Shown: in pieces, positions 1 to 6,716 of the stretch | Numbering within the stretch: the first letter of the stretch is position 1 | Layout of the letters: every line of letters starts with the position of its first letter | DNA from: CAYOXD01 sp964407825 | GTDB lineage: Bacteria > Desulfobacterota > Desulfobacteria > Desulfobacterales > JAFDDL01 | Assembly (NCBI GenBank): GCA_964407825.1 | Contig: CAYOXD010000021.1 | Coordinates: 1-32,636 of the forward strand | Direction of reading: 5' to 3' | Length of the DNA stretch: 32,636 bases | Notes under the pieces: generated by a model | What the model was told of the DNA's origin: nothing | Database searches by the model: none | Seen by the model: only the letters and a program-made list of their open reading frames with translations | Made by a program: the position numbers and the translations under genes

Positions 1-370
1 GGACATTGATGCCCAACATCTAAACATTCTGCGGACGAGCCGCAGATGTTCTCGTCACCATATAGCTTTCTGATATCTGATATAAAATATTCTATCAAAA
101 TCCGGAGATAGATAGTATCAAAGATTTTTCATGCCTCAGCTGAATGTGCTATTGCCCGACAGGATGGTAAGGCGAGTTCACCAACATGGTGGGAGAGTCA
201 CTTGGTTATTTTCTAATCATTAGCAAGGTCGGCCTGGTCGGCCCTGGACGGCGGGCGTGGTCGGGTCGCGGTCCCGCGTCACGAACTGGCGTTGGTGAAT
301 GGCATCCGTAGGCGAGCATCCCGCCGCAATGGATTCTGAAAAAGTTGTACAGGAGTTGTACAAACTCCGT
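1..370. other. Non-coding stretch at the left edge
   Basis: No convincing gene is visible here. Bases 60-130 are AT-rich, unlike the GC-rich surroundings. At 352-368 there is a palindromic element, GGAGTT-GTACA-AACTCC, preceded by another TTGTAC at 345-350. It lies just beyond the tRNA-Arg terminator. It could be an operator or part of the boundary of a neighbouring gene outside the window. Nothing in the sequence decides between these. Confidence 0.4.
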
Positions 371-410
371 TCAAACAAAAAGCCCTCAAAGCTGATTCGC
401 TCTGAGGGCT
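371..410 (-). terminator. Rho-independent terminator of tRNA-Arg
   Basis: Read on the minus strand, AGCCCTCA and TGAGGGCT form a perfect 8-bp stem (381-410), followed directly by the T-rich run TTTTTGTTTGA. It begins 9 nt after the tRNA CCA end, the expected position for a monocistronic tRNA terminator. Confidence 0.8.
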
Positions 411-419
411 TGATCTTTC

Positions 420-496
<77 letters not shown>

Positions 497-512
497 ATGG
501 GAAAATTAACGA

Positions 513-542
513 TTGAATTGTGGACCGTTCATAAGCTATACA
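513..542 (+). promoter_or_regulatory. Predicted sigma-70 promoter of tadA-purA
   Basis: TTGAAT (513-518), an 18-bp spacer and TATACA (537-542) point toward tadA about 110 bp downstream. Its -10 box lies inside the spacer of the opposing tRNA-Arg promoter, so both sites probably cannot be occupied at once. This is predicted from sequence match only. Confidence 0.5.
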
Positions 543-556
543 GGCGCGGTTGTCAA
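528..556 (-). promoter_or_regulatory. Predicted sigma-70 promoter of tRNA-Arg
   Basis: On the minus strand a consensus TTGACA (556-551) is separated by exactly 17 bp from TATGAA (533-528). Transcription would begin about 25 nt before the tRNA 5' end. The same TTGACA-N17-TATGAA arrangement stands before tRNA-Pro at 2431-2459. Confidence 0.75.
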
Positions 557-652
557 CGCTTTTTGAGAGGGGAGGCGGTGGACTCCAGAAGAGAGCTGCA
601 AACCGACGTCGCTGCAAGCAATCCGACCCGGGACCGCTGAGAGGCGACGCAT

Positions 653-1108
653 ATGAATGCCGATCACATGGAAATGATGGCACTGGCCATCCGCGAGGCA
701 CAAAAGGCTGGACAAAAATCGGAAGTTCCGGTAGGGGCTGTTCTGGTCGGGGCCGACGGCCGGGTTCTGGCACGAACCCATAATCTGACCCTGACCCTGG
801 GGGATGTCACCGCGCATGCCGAGATCCTGGCACTTCGGGAAGCCGCCCGAATCGTCAATAACTATCGGTTGTTGAACACTACGCTCTATGTTACGGTGGA
901 ACCCTGTCTCATGTGCATGGGGGCCATCGTACACGCTCGGGTGGCGCAGGTGGTCTTCGGCGCAAAGGATCCCAAATGGGGTGCCGCGGGCTCCCTTTAC
1001 GACTTTCCCCGGGATGCGCGGCTGAACCATCAACCTGAAGTAGTCAGTGGTATAAGAGAAACCGAATGCCGGGCGCTGATGCAGGCCTTCTTCCGGGCCC
1101 GGCGGTAG
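653..1108 (+). CDS. tadA: tRNA-specific adenosine deaminase TadA
   Basis: Deaminates A34 to inosine in the anticodon of tRNA-Arg(ACG), allowing one tRNA to read several CGN codons; acts in the cytoplasm. The 151-residue protein has the zinc deaminase signature H55-A-E57 (zinc ligand and proton-shuttling Glu) and P84-C85-L-M-C88, with the TadA-type C-terminal helix. Length is normal for bacterial TadA. The ATG at 653 is preceded by GAGAGG. It is followed 17 nt later by purA, so the two are probably cotranscribed. The divergent neighbour is the gene for its substrate tRNA, with overlapping promoters. Family identification is secure; the shared regulation is inference. Confidence 0.95.
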   Translation: MNADHMEMMALAIREAQKAGQKSEVPVGAVLVGADGRVLARTHNLTLTLGDVTAHAEILALREAARIVNNYRLLNTTLYVTVEPCLMCMGAIVHARVAQVVFGAKDPKWGAAGSLYDFPRDARLNHQPEVVSGIRETECRALMQAFFRARR

Positions 1109-1125
1109 CATAAAGGAGTATTTCC

Positions 1126-2415
1126 TTGGCAAACGCGATTATAGTAGGAACCCAGTGGGGCGATGAGGGCAAGGGCAAAATTGTCGATCTTCTCTCGGCG
1201 CACGCCGATGTGGTGGCCCGTTTCCAGGGGGGCAACAATGCCGGACACACCATGGTGGTAAAGGGCGAGCAGATTATCAGCCACCTGGTTCCCTCGGGCA
1301 TTCTTCAGGGGAAAACGTGCCTTATCGGAAACGGGGTGGTGGTGGATCCGGAGGTGCTCCTTGGCGAGATCGACTATCTGACCCAAAAGGGCATCGACGT
1401 CTCCCCCCAAAGGCTTCTCGTGAGTGACCGGGCCCATTTGATCATGCCCTATCACAAGGCCGTCGACAATGCCCGGGAGCTGATGAAGGGCAAGGACAAA
1501 ATCGGCACGACGGGACGGGGCATCGGTCCGGCCTATGAAGACAAGGCCACCCGGATCGGGATTCGCTGCGCGGACCTGCTCGAACCGGACCTGCTGCCGG
1601 CCAGGATCGAGGCGGTCCTCAAGGAGAAGAATTTTTTCCTGGAAAAATATCTCAACGCACCGACGCTTCCAGCGGATCCCATCATCGCGCAGTACCTCGA
1701 ATTTGCCAAGAGGCTGGCACCGTACATTACCAATGTCTCGGTGGTTCTTAGCGAGGCCATCAAGTCCGGCAGGCAGGTGATGTTCGAAGGGGCCCAGGGG
1801 ACCCACCTGGATATCGACCATGGCACCTATCCCTTTGTCACCTCATCGTGCACCGTGTCCGGCAACGCCTGCTGCGGCGCAGGTATCGGCCCCGTACGGA
1901 TTTCCCACGTCATCGGCATCGTCAAGGCCTATACGACCCGCGTGGGGGCAGGTCCCTTCCCCACCGAACTCAATGATGCAACCGGAGAGTATATCCAAAA
2001 GATCGGGGCCGAATTCGGCGCCACCACGGGACGGCGCCGCCGGTGCGGATGGCTGGATGTCGTGCTGCTGGAAAACGCCGCCCGGCTAAACGGCCTGACC
2101 GGTCTTGCCATCACCAAGCTGGATGTGCTGACCGGCCTGGATTCTCTCAATATCTGTACCGGATATGAGCACCAGGGCACCGCCCTGAGGCATTTCCCCA
2201 CCAGCCTCCGGGTACTTGGGGAATGCAAGCCGGTATACGAAACACTGCCCGGCTGGTCCCAGGACATCTCGGGGATTCGCAGGTATGAAGACCTGCCGGA
2301 AGCCGCGCGGGGGTATTTGAAACGCATCGAGAAACTGACGCAAACGCCCGTGGACCTCATCTCCGTCGGCCCGGACCGGGAGCAGACCATCGTACTCAAG
2401 CACCCGTTCCGCTAA
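1126..2415 (+). CDS. purA: Adenylosuccinate synthetase PurA
   Basis: Joins IMP and aspartate using GTP to give adenylosuccinate, the first committed step from IMP to AMP. The 429-residue length fits the family. The N-terminal GTP loop GDEGKGK (residues 12-18, with catalytic Asp13) and the GNNAGHTM segment with catalytic His41 are present, and later blocks such as FEGAQGTHLDIDHGTYPFVTS match PurA. The start is a TTG at 1126 with AAGGAG about 8 nt upstream; no ATG fits as well. It lies 17 nt after tadA and ends shortly before the tRNA-Pro promoter. No terminator is visible after purA. Confidence 0.97.
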   Translation: MANAIIVGTQWGDEGKGKIVDLLSAHADVVARFQGGNNAGHTMVVKGEQIISHLVPSGILQGKTCLIGNGVVVDPEVLLGEIDYLTQKGIDVSPQRLLVSDRAHLIMPYHKAVDNARELMKGKDKIGTTGRGIGPAYEDKATRIGIRCADLLEPDLLPARIEAVLKEKNFFLEKYLNAPTLPADPIIAQYLEFAKRLAPYITNVSVVLSEAIKSGRQVMFEGAQGTHLDIDHGTYPFVTSSCTVSGNACCGAGIGPVRISHVIGIVKAYTTRVGAGPFPTELNDATGEYIQKIGAEFGATTGRRRRCGWLDVVLLENAARLNGLTGLAITKLDVLTGLDSLNICTGYEHQGTALRHFPTSLRVLGECKPVYETLPGWSQDISGIRRYEDLPEAARGYLKRIEKLTQTPVDLISVGPDREQTIVLKHPFR

Positions 2416-2430
2416 GGCCTTGCTTTTTTG

Positions 2431-2459
2431 TTGACAACACAATTCGTCTGGCATATGAA
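2431..2459 (+). promoter_or_regulatory. Predicted sigma-70 promoter of tRNA-Pro
   Basis: Consensus TTGACA (2431-2436), a 17-bp spacer and TATGAA (2454-2459) end 11 nt before the tRNA 5' end, so the primary transcript would have almost no leader. The boxes and spacing are identical to those of the tRNA-Arg promoter. Confidence 0.75.
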
Positions 2460-2470
2460 AGCCTCCACGT

Positions 2471-2547
2471 CGGGACGTGGCTCAGTCTGGTAGAGCACAG
2501 CGTTCGGGACGCTGGGGTCGCAGGTTCAAATCCTGCCGTCCCGACCA
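2471..2547 (+). tRNA. tRNA-Pro (anticodon CGG)
   Basis: A complete 77-nt cloverleaf. The acceptor CGGGACG pairs with CGTCCCG, the anticodon stem CAGCG/CGCTG encloses the loop TTCGGGA with anticodon CGG (2505-2507), the T arm is GCAGG-TTCAAAT-CCTGC, and the CCA end is encoded. It decodes CCG. It sits between purA and a PilZ gene with its own promoter and terminator. Confidence 0.97.
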
Positions 2548-2567
2548 TATTTCCCGTATCAACGCCG

Positions 2568-2610
2568 AAAGCCCTCAGCACAGGAATTGCTGAAAGGGCT
2601 TTTCGCTTTT
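2568..2610 (+). terminator. Rho-independent terminator of tRNA-Pro
   Basis: AAAGCCCT-CAGCA (2568-2580) pairs with TGCTG-AA-AGGGCTTT (2588 onward), a hairpin with a small internal bulge, followed by the T-rich tail TTTTCGCTTTT. It starts about 20 nt after the tRNA CCA end. Confidence 0.75.
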
Positions 2611-2658
2611 CAGGCGCGCTCCAAAGACCGGGGCGCTTCCATCCAGCAGCCAATTTGT

Positions 2659-2688
2659 TTGACAGTTCCACGATGGTTCGGGTATATA
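2659..2688 (+). promoter_or_regulatory. Predicted distal promoter of the PilZ gene
   Basis: Consensus TTGACA (2659-2664), an 18-bp spacer and TATATA (2683-2688). If used, the transcript would have an untranslated leader of about 225 nt before the PilZ start at 2920. I found no recognisable riboswitch in that leader, and no gene in the 2611-2919 interval. Confidence 0.5.
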
Positions 2689-2694
2689 TCATTT

Positions 2695-2722
2695 TTGACA
2701 AGAGTTTCGGGTTTCATAGTAT
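2695..2722 (+). promoter_or_regulatory. Predicted proximal promoter of the PilZ gene
   Basis: A second consensus TTGACA (2695-2700) with a 16-bp spacer and TAGTAT (2717-2722), 36 bp downstream of the first. The two may form a tandem pair, or only one may be real. Confidence 0.4.
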
Positions 2723-2919
2723 GGCTTGGGCCGGAATGGAGGAAAAAACTTTATTGTCATACCGCAACGACCGATAAGCAACCCAATGGCACCAGCTCGG
2801 AATACCTTAGATGTTCCTGATGGGAATCGCGCAGCATAGGTGAGGAAAATCATCGTTCGAGGACCTGGCCACGGGATCTGGTAGGCTCCCGGGCACTTAC
2901 AGAAAAGGAACGTGACTTG

Positions 2920-3294
2920 ATGGAAGAAATGAGGAAATATAAGCGCATATATTTTTCTTCCGATGGGTATTTAACCGCACGCTTCTCGTTGACGGGAGAC
3001 AGTGTTTATTTCGACGCCACGGTCCTGAACCTGAGCGCGGGCGGATTGGGGATGCTTCTCAGTAAGCTCGGGAATGCGCGTCCCCGGACCGGAGACCTGC
3101 TGGTAATGAATAGCATCGAACACAGCTCAGGCCGCCTTGCCTCCCTGGTGGGAACCCTGGCCAAGGTGATATGGGTGGCACACCTTGACGAGCTGCAGAC
3201 CATCGGCTTTGGCTGCGAGTTTGTGAATCTTCCGCTGGCTGTCCGAGCAAATCTGCAAAGTTACATCTCCGACTGGGAAAAAGGGCACGGATGA
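2920..3294 (+). CDS. Single-domain PilZ protein
   Basis: A probable cyclic-di-GMP receptor of 124 residues, consisting of little more than one PilZ domain. The ligand signature is intact: R5-K-Y-K-R9 (RxxxR) at the N-terminus and N-L-S-A-G-G (the D/NxSxxG motif) about 30 residues later. No signal peptide or membrane segment is visible, so it should be cytosolic. I chose the ATG at 2920, with AAAGGA about 10 nt upstream; a TTG at 2917 is also possible. It is transcribed alone, converging on the dipeptidase gene. Partner and output are unknown. PilZ proteins of this size commonly affect motility or exopolysaccharide, but nothing nearby identifies the target. Confidence 0.8.
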   Translation: MEEMRKYKRIYFSSDGYLTARFSLTGDSVYFDATVLNLSAGGLGMLLSKLGNARPRTGDLLVMNSIEHSSGRLASLVGTLAKVIWVAHLDELQTIGFGCEFVNLPLAVRANLQSYISDWEKGHG

Positions 3295-3339
3295 CCGGGG
3301 CCCTTCGGGCTCATCCGGTCAAGGACCTGATCAGTCCGT

Positions 3340-4323
3340 TCACGCCGGCCCGCTTTCCAATATCCTCCTGTAAAACCGGCACCAGTTCCTCCCCATGATG
3401 TTTTCAACGGCCGAGGGCGGGTACCCCCGTTGGCGCATCAGGGCCGAAAGGGCCTGGAACTTACCGGGATTCTCGATGCCCTCTGCCGAAACGTCGAATC
3501 CACCGAAATCACTGCCCAGAGCGACCAGGCGATCCCCGTAGCGCTGCACCAGCCAGTCGATCTGCTCAAAGACCTGAAAGAGCCCGGCACCAGGCGCCAT
3601 GGCGAGCATCTCAGGGTTTACTGTGACGCCGATGATCCCGCCCCGACCTGCCAGCAAGGCCACCTGCTCATCGGACAGATTCCGCGGCAGTGGGCAAAAC
3701 CGGCGAAGCCCGGTGTGGGACGAGATCAGGGGACCGTCAAACCCATCCACGAGCTGCGCGAAGCAGGGATCGGAAAGATGGGCCACATCGATCACCATGC
3801 CAAGCCGCGAAAGCTCGGAGACCACCGCCAGTCCCGCCCCGGTGAGGGGACCCGGATTTTTCACGGCGTTTCCCGAGCCGATGCGGTTTTCGCCGGCATG
3901 GGTCAACCCTACGGTGAGGATGCCCCGACGCCGCCATTGGGCAATGTTTCCGTCCACCAGGGCATCGGCGTTCTCCAGCAGAAGGAGCATCCCGGGCACG
4001 CCCCGGCCGCCATGGGCGAGCGCCAGATCATGGGCGTTTCCAACCGGCGAAAAGCCGTCTATAAGGTCCGTGTGAAGCCGCCAGAGGCTCTCCAGGTGGC
4101 CAGCCGCCCTCTCCCGGCCGTTGAATACATCCTGGCAGTAGATCGCCGAGACAAGCAGACGCACCCCGCCTGCCCGCAGTGCGGCCGGCGTCAGGGGGCC
4201 CTTCGTTACGGTGGAAAATCTGGCATCCGGAAAAAACCGCCCCATGTGGTAGAGCAGATCCACGTGACCGTCCGCCACGGCGAAGGGTTCGCGACATTTT
4301 CCCTCTTGAGGAAGTTTGGGCAT
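3340..4323 (-). CDS. M19 family zinc dipeptidase, last gene of the putative RiPP operon
   Basis: A membrane-dipeptidase (renal dipeptidase) family enzyme of 327 residues, which in known members hydrolyses dipeptides at a binuclear zinc centre. The expected ligands are all present: H20 and D22 in DGHVD, the bridging glutamate E117 in LLENAD, H182 in VAHLSD, H203 in SSHTGLR, and D272 in GSDFGG. There is no signal peptide, so it is probably cytoplasmic. It follows the Cys-His repeat peptide by 76 nt, with a strong hairpin between them, and all three genes share the minus strand. It may trim the modified peptide or recycle its fragments; that role is inference from context. Its Shine-Dalgarno site is weak (GGGA about 9 nt upstream). 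Confidence 0.9.
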   Translation of the reverse strand: MPKLPQEGKCREPFAVADGHVDLLYHMGRFFPDARFSTVTKGPLTPAALRAGGVRLLVSAIYCQDVFNGRERAAGHLESLWRLHTDLIDGFSPVGNAHDLALAHGGRGVPGMLLLLENADALVDGNIAQWRRRGILTVGLTHAGENRIGSGNAVKNPGPLTGAGLAVVSELSRLGMVIDVAHLSDPCFAQLVDGFDGPLISSHTGLRRFCPLPRNLSDEQVALLAGRGGIIGVTVNPEMLAMAPGAGLFQVFEQIDWLVQRYGDRLVALGSDFGGFDVSAEGIENPGKFQALSALMRQRGYPPSAVENIMGRNWCRFYRRILESGPA

Positions 4324-4346
4324 TTAGACAATTCCCAGGTAAAGGA

Positions 4347-4374
4347 GCGGGAGGATCCGCGGGGATCCTCCCGC
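4347..4374 (-). terminator. Perfect 12-bp hairpin between precursor and dipeptidase genes
   Basis: GCGGGAGGATCC (4347-4358) and GGATCCTCCCGC (4363-4374) are exact reverse complements around a 4-nt loop. No T-tract follows on the minus strand, so it is not a full intrinsic terminator. A stem this stable at the 3' end of a small peptide gene could act as a partial terminator or protect the upstream mRNA, giving more precursor than dipeptidase. It lies about 23 nt before the dipeptidase start codon. Confidence 0.6.
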
Positions 4375-4399
4375 CTACACGATTTCCCGAGCATAGGCC

Positions 4400-4570
4400 T
4401 TAGGCGGGCCCGTGGCAGGATGGTGCATGACAAACGGGCGCGTGACACGCCGGGCTATGACATGCCGGCGCATGACAGGCCGGTGCATGACAAGACGGTG
4501 CGTGGCACGAGGGCGCGTGACAGCTCGCCCCGCTCGACACCTTTTTCTCCACTGTCCGAAGTTTCAGCAT
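4400..4570 (-). CDS. Candidate RiPP precursor with eight CHxP pentapeptide repeats
   Basis: A 56-residue peptide: a short, mostly basic N-terminal part, MLKLRTVEKKVSSGA, then eight tandem pentapeptides of form (S/A/V)-C-H-(A/S/G)-P, then a final Ala. Cys, His and Pro are invariant in all eight units, while positions one and four drift. Their codons differ (TGT/TGC, CAC/CAT, CCC/CCG/CCA), so the repeats are old and kept by selection rather than freshly duplicated. The ATG at 4570 has an excellent site, GGAGGTGA, immediately upstream; an in-frame ATG at 4588 would place that site inside the coding region and is rejected. The radical SAM gene ends 32 nt upstream and a dipeptidase follows. I infer a substrate of the radical SAM enzyme. 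A metal-binding peptide acting without modification is the main alternative. Confidence 0.8.
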   Translation of the reverse strand: MLKLRTVEKKVSSGASCHAPSCHAPSCHAPACHAPACHSPACHAPVCHAPSCHGPA

Positions 4571-4602
4571 AGACTCACCTCCCTTCATCCAAAGTCCTGG
4601 TT

Positions 4603-6672
4603 CTACTCACCGCCGGCCCGGGGACCGGGTTGGCGGCTTGTTCCCAGCAAATCCATATGGGCCAACTCTTCGGCCGTCTGCCGGCAAACCGACAAGAAAG
4701 CCGGGAACGACATCGTCTCCCCGTAGCGGGGATGAAGCCTTCCGGCAATGGCCTCCAGGGACGCCCCGCCATCGCAGAGCGCCATAAAGTCCTTGCCGAA
4801 ATCGTTGATTTCCATAATGTCCAATTCCGATTCCCGCTGACGGAACACCAGAAAAACCGGATCCTCACCGTAGCGACGCCTGTAGTGCCCGGCCTTCATA
4901 TCCGATACGATTTGCGGTAGATTCCGGGTAAAACCGGCGACCACCACGCCCCGGGCGCGAACCGGCGCCCAGGCCCCGACGCCGCTGACATCCGCGGTGG
5001 CCGTGGCCCGGGGGCGATCCGGACCGGCGGCCTCGATGGCATGGGTTTCATAGGCGACCACCTCGGGCAGGTGCCTCCAGGCCGGCAGGGGGGCCGAGCC
5101 CATCCGGTTACGGGCGAATCCCTCAAAATGCCGGTAGCAGTCGGCAGGGGTCAGGTGAAGCCCCTCCCGGCCCTCCTTCCCGCGAACCCAGGCCAGCCAT
5201 TCGAAAAAAAGCCCGGACACGGACTTATCCAGCGCCAGGGCAAGGAGCAGAAAGCCCTTGGGGTACAGATTGACCATCAGGGGGAAAAAGCGGGCCAGCC
5301 GGTCCAGATCCTCCAGGGCCATGGCCCGGCTGGGCAGATTGTAAAAGCTGCTGAAGATGGCCGGAGAGGCGTTGATCATCTCCTCGTCCCCGGGAAGCCG
5401 GGCGCCCCCATCGAACTCGATACCGAGGGAAAAATAGGTGTCCACCCGGCGCACCAGCACGGGCAGGTACCCCTCGTGGAGCCTTGTCCCCGGCAGCACC
5501 GTGGGCATCTGAATCAGGGGATTGCTGTTTCCCTGGACACCGGTTTTCAGCGCCAGGAGCAGCGTTTCGTCGATATCCCGCCGCTCCTCCTCCGGGAAAC
5601 CCACCACGAAGCTGAGGGTGGGCACGATCCCCTGCTCGGTCGTCTCCCGGACCCGCTGGTAGAGGATTCCCTCATCGATCCGTTTGCCGATGAAGGCGAG
5701 GGTCCGCGCCGAGCCCGAATCGATTCCGTAGCACAGGGATTCACAGCCCGCCTCCCGCATGAGCGACAGGGTCCCGGAATCCACCGTATCGAGCCGGGAA
5801 ATACAGTACCAGGGAAGGTGCTGGAGATCTGCCGAAAGGACCCCCCGGCAGAAGGACTCCACAAAGCCCCGGTTGGCGGTGAACTGGTCGTATGCCAGGA
5901 GGAAGCACTCGGCGCCATGGGTTTCGTGAAGACGCCTCATCTCGCGGATCAGACGCTCGACGCTGAAGGTTCGCGCTCGCCGCTGCCACAACACCGACTC
6001 GGAGCAATAAACGCACCGGTGGGGACAGCCCCGGCCCACCTCCAGGATGGCGATGCTCCGGGGCAGACCGCAGGCGTCCCGATAGGCCGAAAGGGGCGGG
6101 ACCAGGTGGTAATCCGGAATGGGCAGGGAATCGAGATCCTCCAGGAGGGGCCGGTCCGCGTTTCGAACCACCCGGCCGTCCCGGCGCCAGGTCAACCCGC
6201 GGATCCCCTCCGCGTCACGGCCGTCCGCATAGGCCCCCGCCAGCTCGCAGAGCGTTCGCTCCCCCTCTCCCCGCACCACCGCGTCAATCCAGGGGAATGC
6301 CTCCAGGGTCGCCGTATCGGCAAAGGAGGCATTGTGCCCGCCGATGACCAGCTTCACCTCCGGACACAGCTTCTTGATCTCATGGGAAATCCGAATCACC
6401 GGCGGATAGGTGGTGCACTGGGCTGAAAAGGCGACCATGTCCGGACGATCGCGTAGCACCGCTTCGGCGCACCGGCGGTAGATACGGCGGTCCATGGGGA
6501 TCCGGCCCAGCCGGAGATCGAGAACGAAGTCCTTTATCACCACCTCCCGGCCCTCGGCCTTCAGAACCGTTCCCAGTCCGATCAGTCCAAGGGGCGGCAG
6601 GTTGTACATGGATTCGAGAAAAAACGGTGGAAAAACAAGGGAAATTTTCATTGCGATCATCCGGCCCGCCAT
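4603..6672 (-). CDS. B12-binding radical SAM enzyme with C-terminal RRE-like domain
   Basis: A 689-residue protein (counted from the ATG at 6672; the ATG at 6651, giving MKISLVFPP, is also plausible). Residues about 8-145 form a cobalamin-binding Rossmann domain (GGHNASF), as in class B radical SAM methyltransferases. The radical SAM core follows, with the cluster motif C216-PHR-C220-VY-C223. Residues about 430-560 are family-specific and mostly helical. Residues about 603-678 read as three short strands, then MEINDFGKDFMALCDG and helices, resembling PqqD-type RiPP recognition elements. The next gene encodes the CHxP repeat peptide. Likely role: C-methylation or another radical modification of that peptide. 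The core assignment is firm; the RRE and the substrate are inference. It is divergent from sbcB with about 45 bp between starts. Confidence 0.88.
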   Translation of the reverse strand: MAGRMIAMKISLVFPPFFLESMYNLPPLGLIGLGTVLKAEGREVVIKDFVLDLRLGRIPMDRRIYRRCAEAVLRDRPDMVAFSAQCTTYPPVIRISHEIKKLCPEVKLVIGGHNASFADTATLEAFPWIDAVVRGEGERTLCELAGAYADGRDAEGIRGLTWRRDGRVVRNADRPLLEDLDSLPIPDYHLVPPLSAYRDACGLPRSIAILEVGRGCPHRCVYCSESVLWQRRARTFSVERLIREMRRLHETHGAECFLLAYDQFTANRGFVESFCRGVLSADLQHLPWYCISRLDTVDSGTLSLMREAGCESLCYGIDSGSARTLAFIGKRIDEGILYQRVRETTEQGIVPTLSFVVGFPEEERRDIDETLLLALKTGVQGNSNPLIQMPTVLPGTRLHEGYLPVLVRRVDTYFSLGIEFDGGARLPGDEEMINASPAIFSSFYNLPSRAMALEDLDRLARFFPLMVNLYPKGFLLLALALDKSVSGLFFEWLAWVRGKEGREGLHLTPADCYRHFEGFARNRMGSAPLPAWRHLPEVVAYETHAIEAAGPDRPRATATADVSGVGAWAPVRARGVVVAGFTRNLPQIVSDMKAGHYRRRYGEDPVFLVFRQRESELDIMEINDFGKDFMALCDGGASLEAIAGRLHPRYGETMSFPAFLSVCRQTAEELAHMDLLGTSRQPGPRAGGE

Positions 6673-6716
6673 GTATAGACTTCAGGAGTTTCCGACACAA
6701 CCGACGGCCTATATCC

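Noticed and set aside
4571..4588. An earlier ATG for the repeat peptide at 4588
   Set aside because: The strong GGAGGTGA site for the ATG at 4570 lies within those codons.
5041..6426. A 461-codon plus-strand ORF opposite the radical SAM gene
   Set aside because: It is a GC-rich antisense shadow of a clearly conserved protein.
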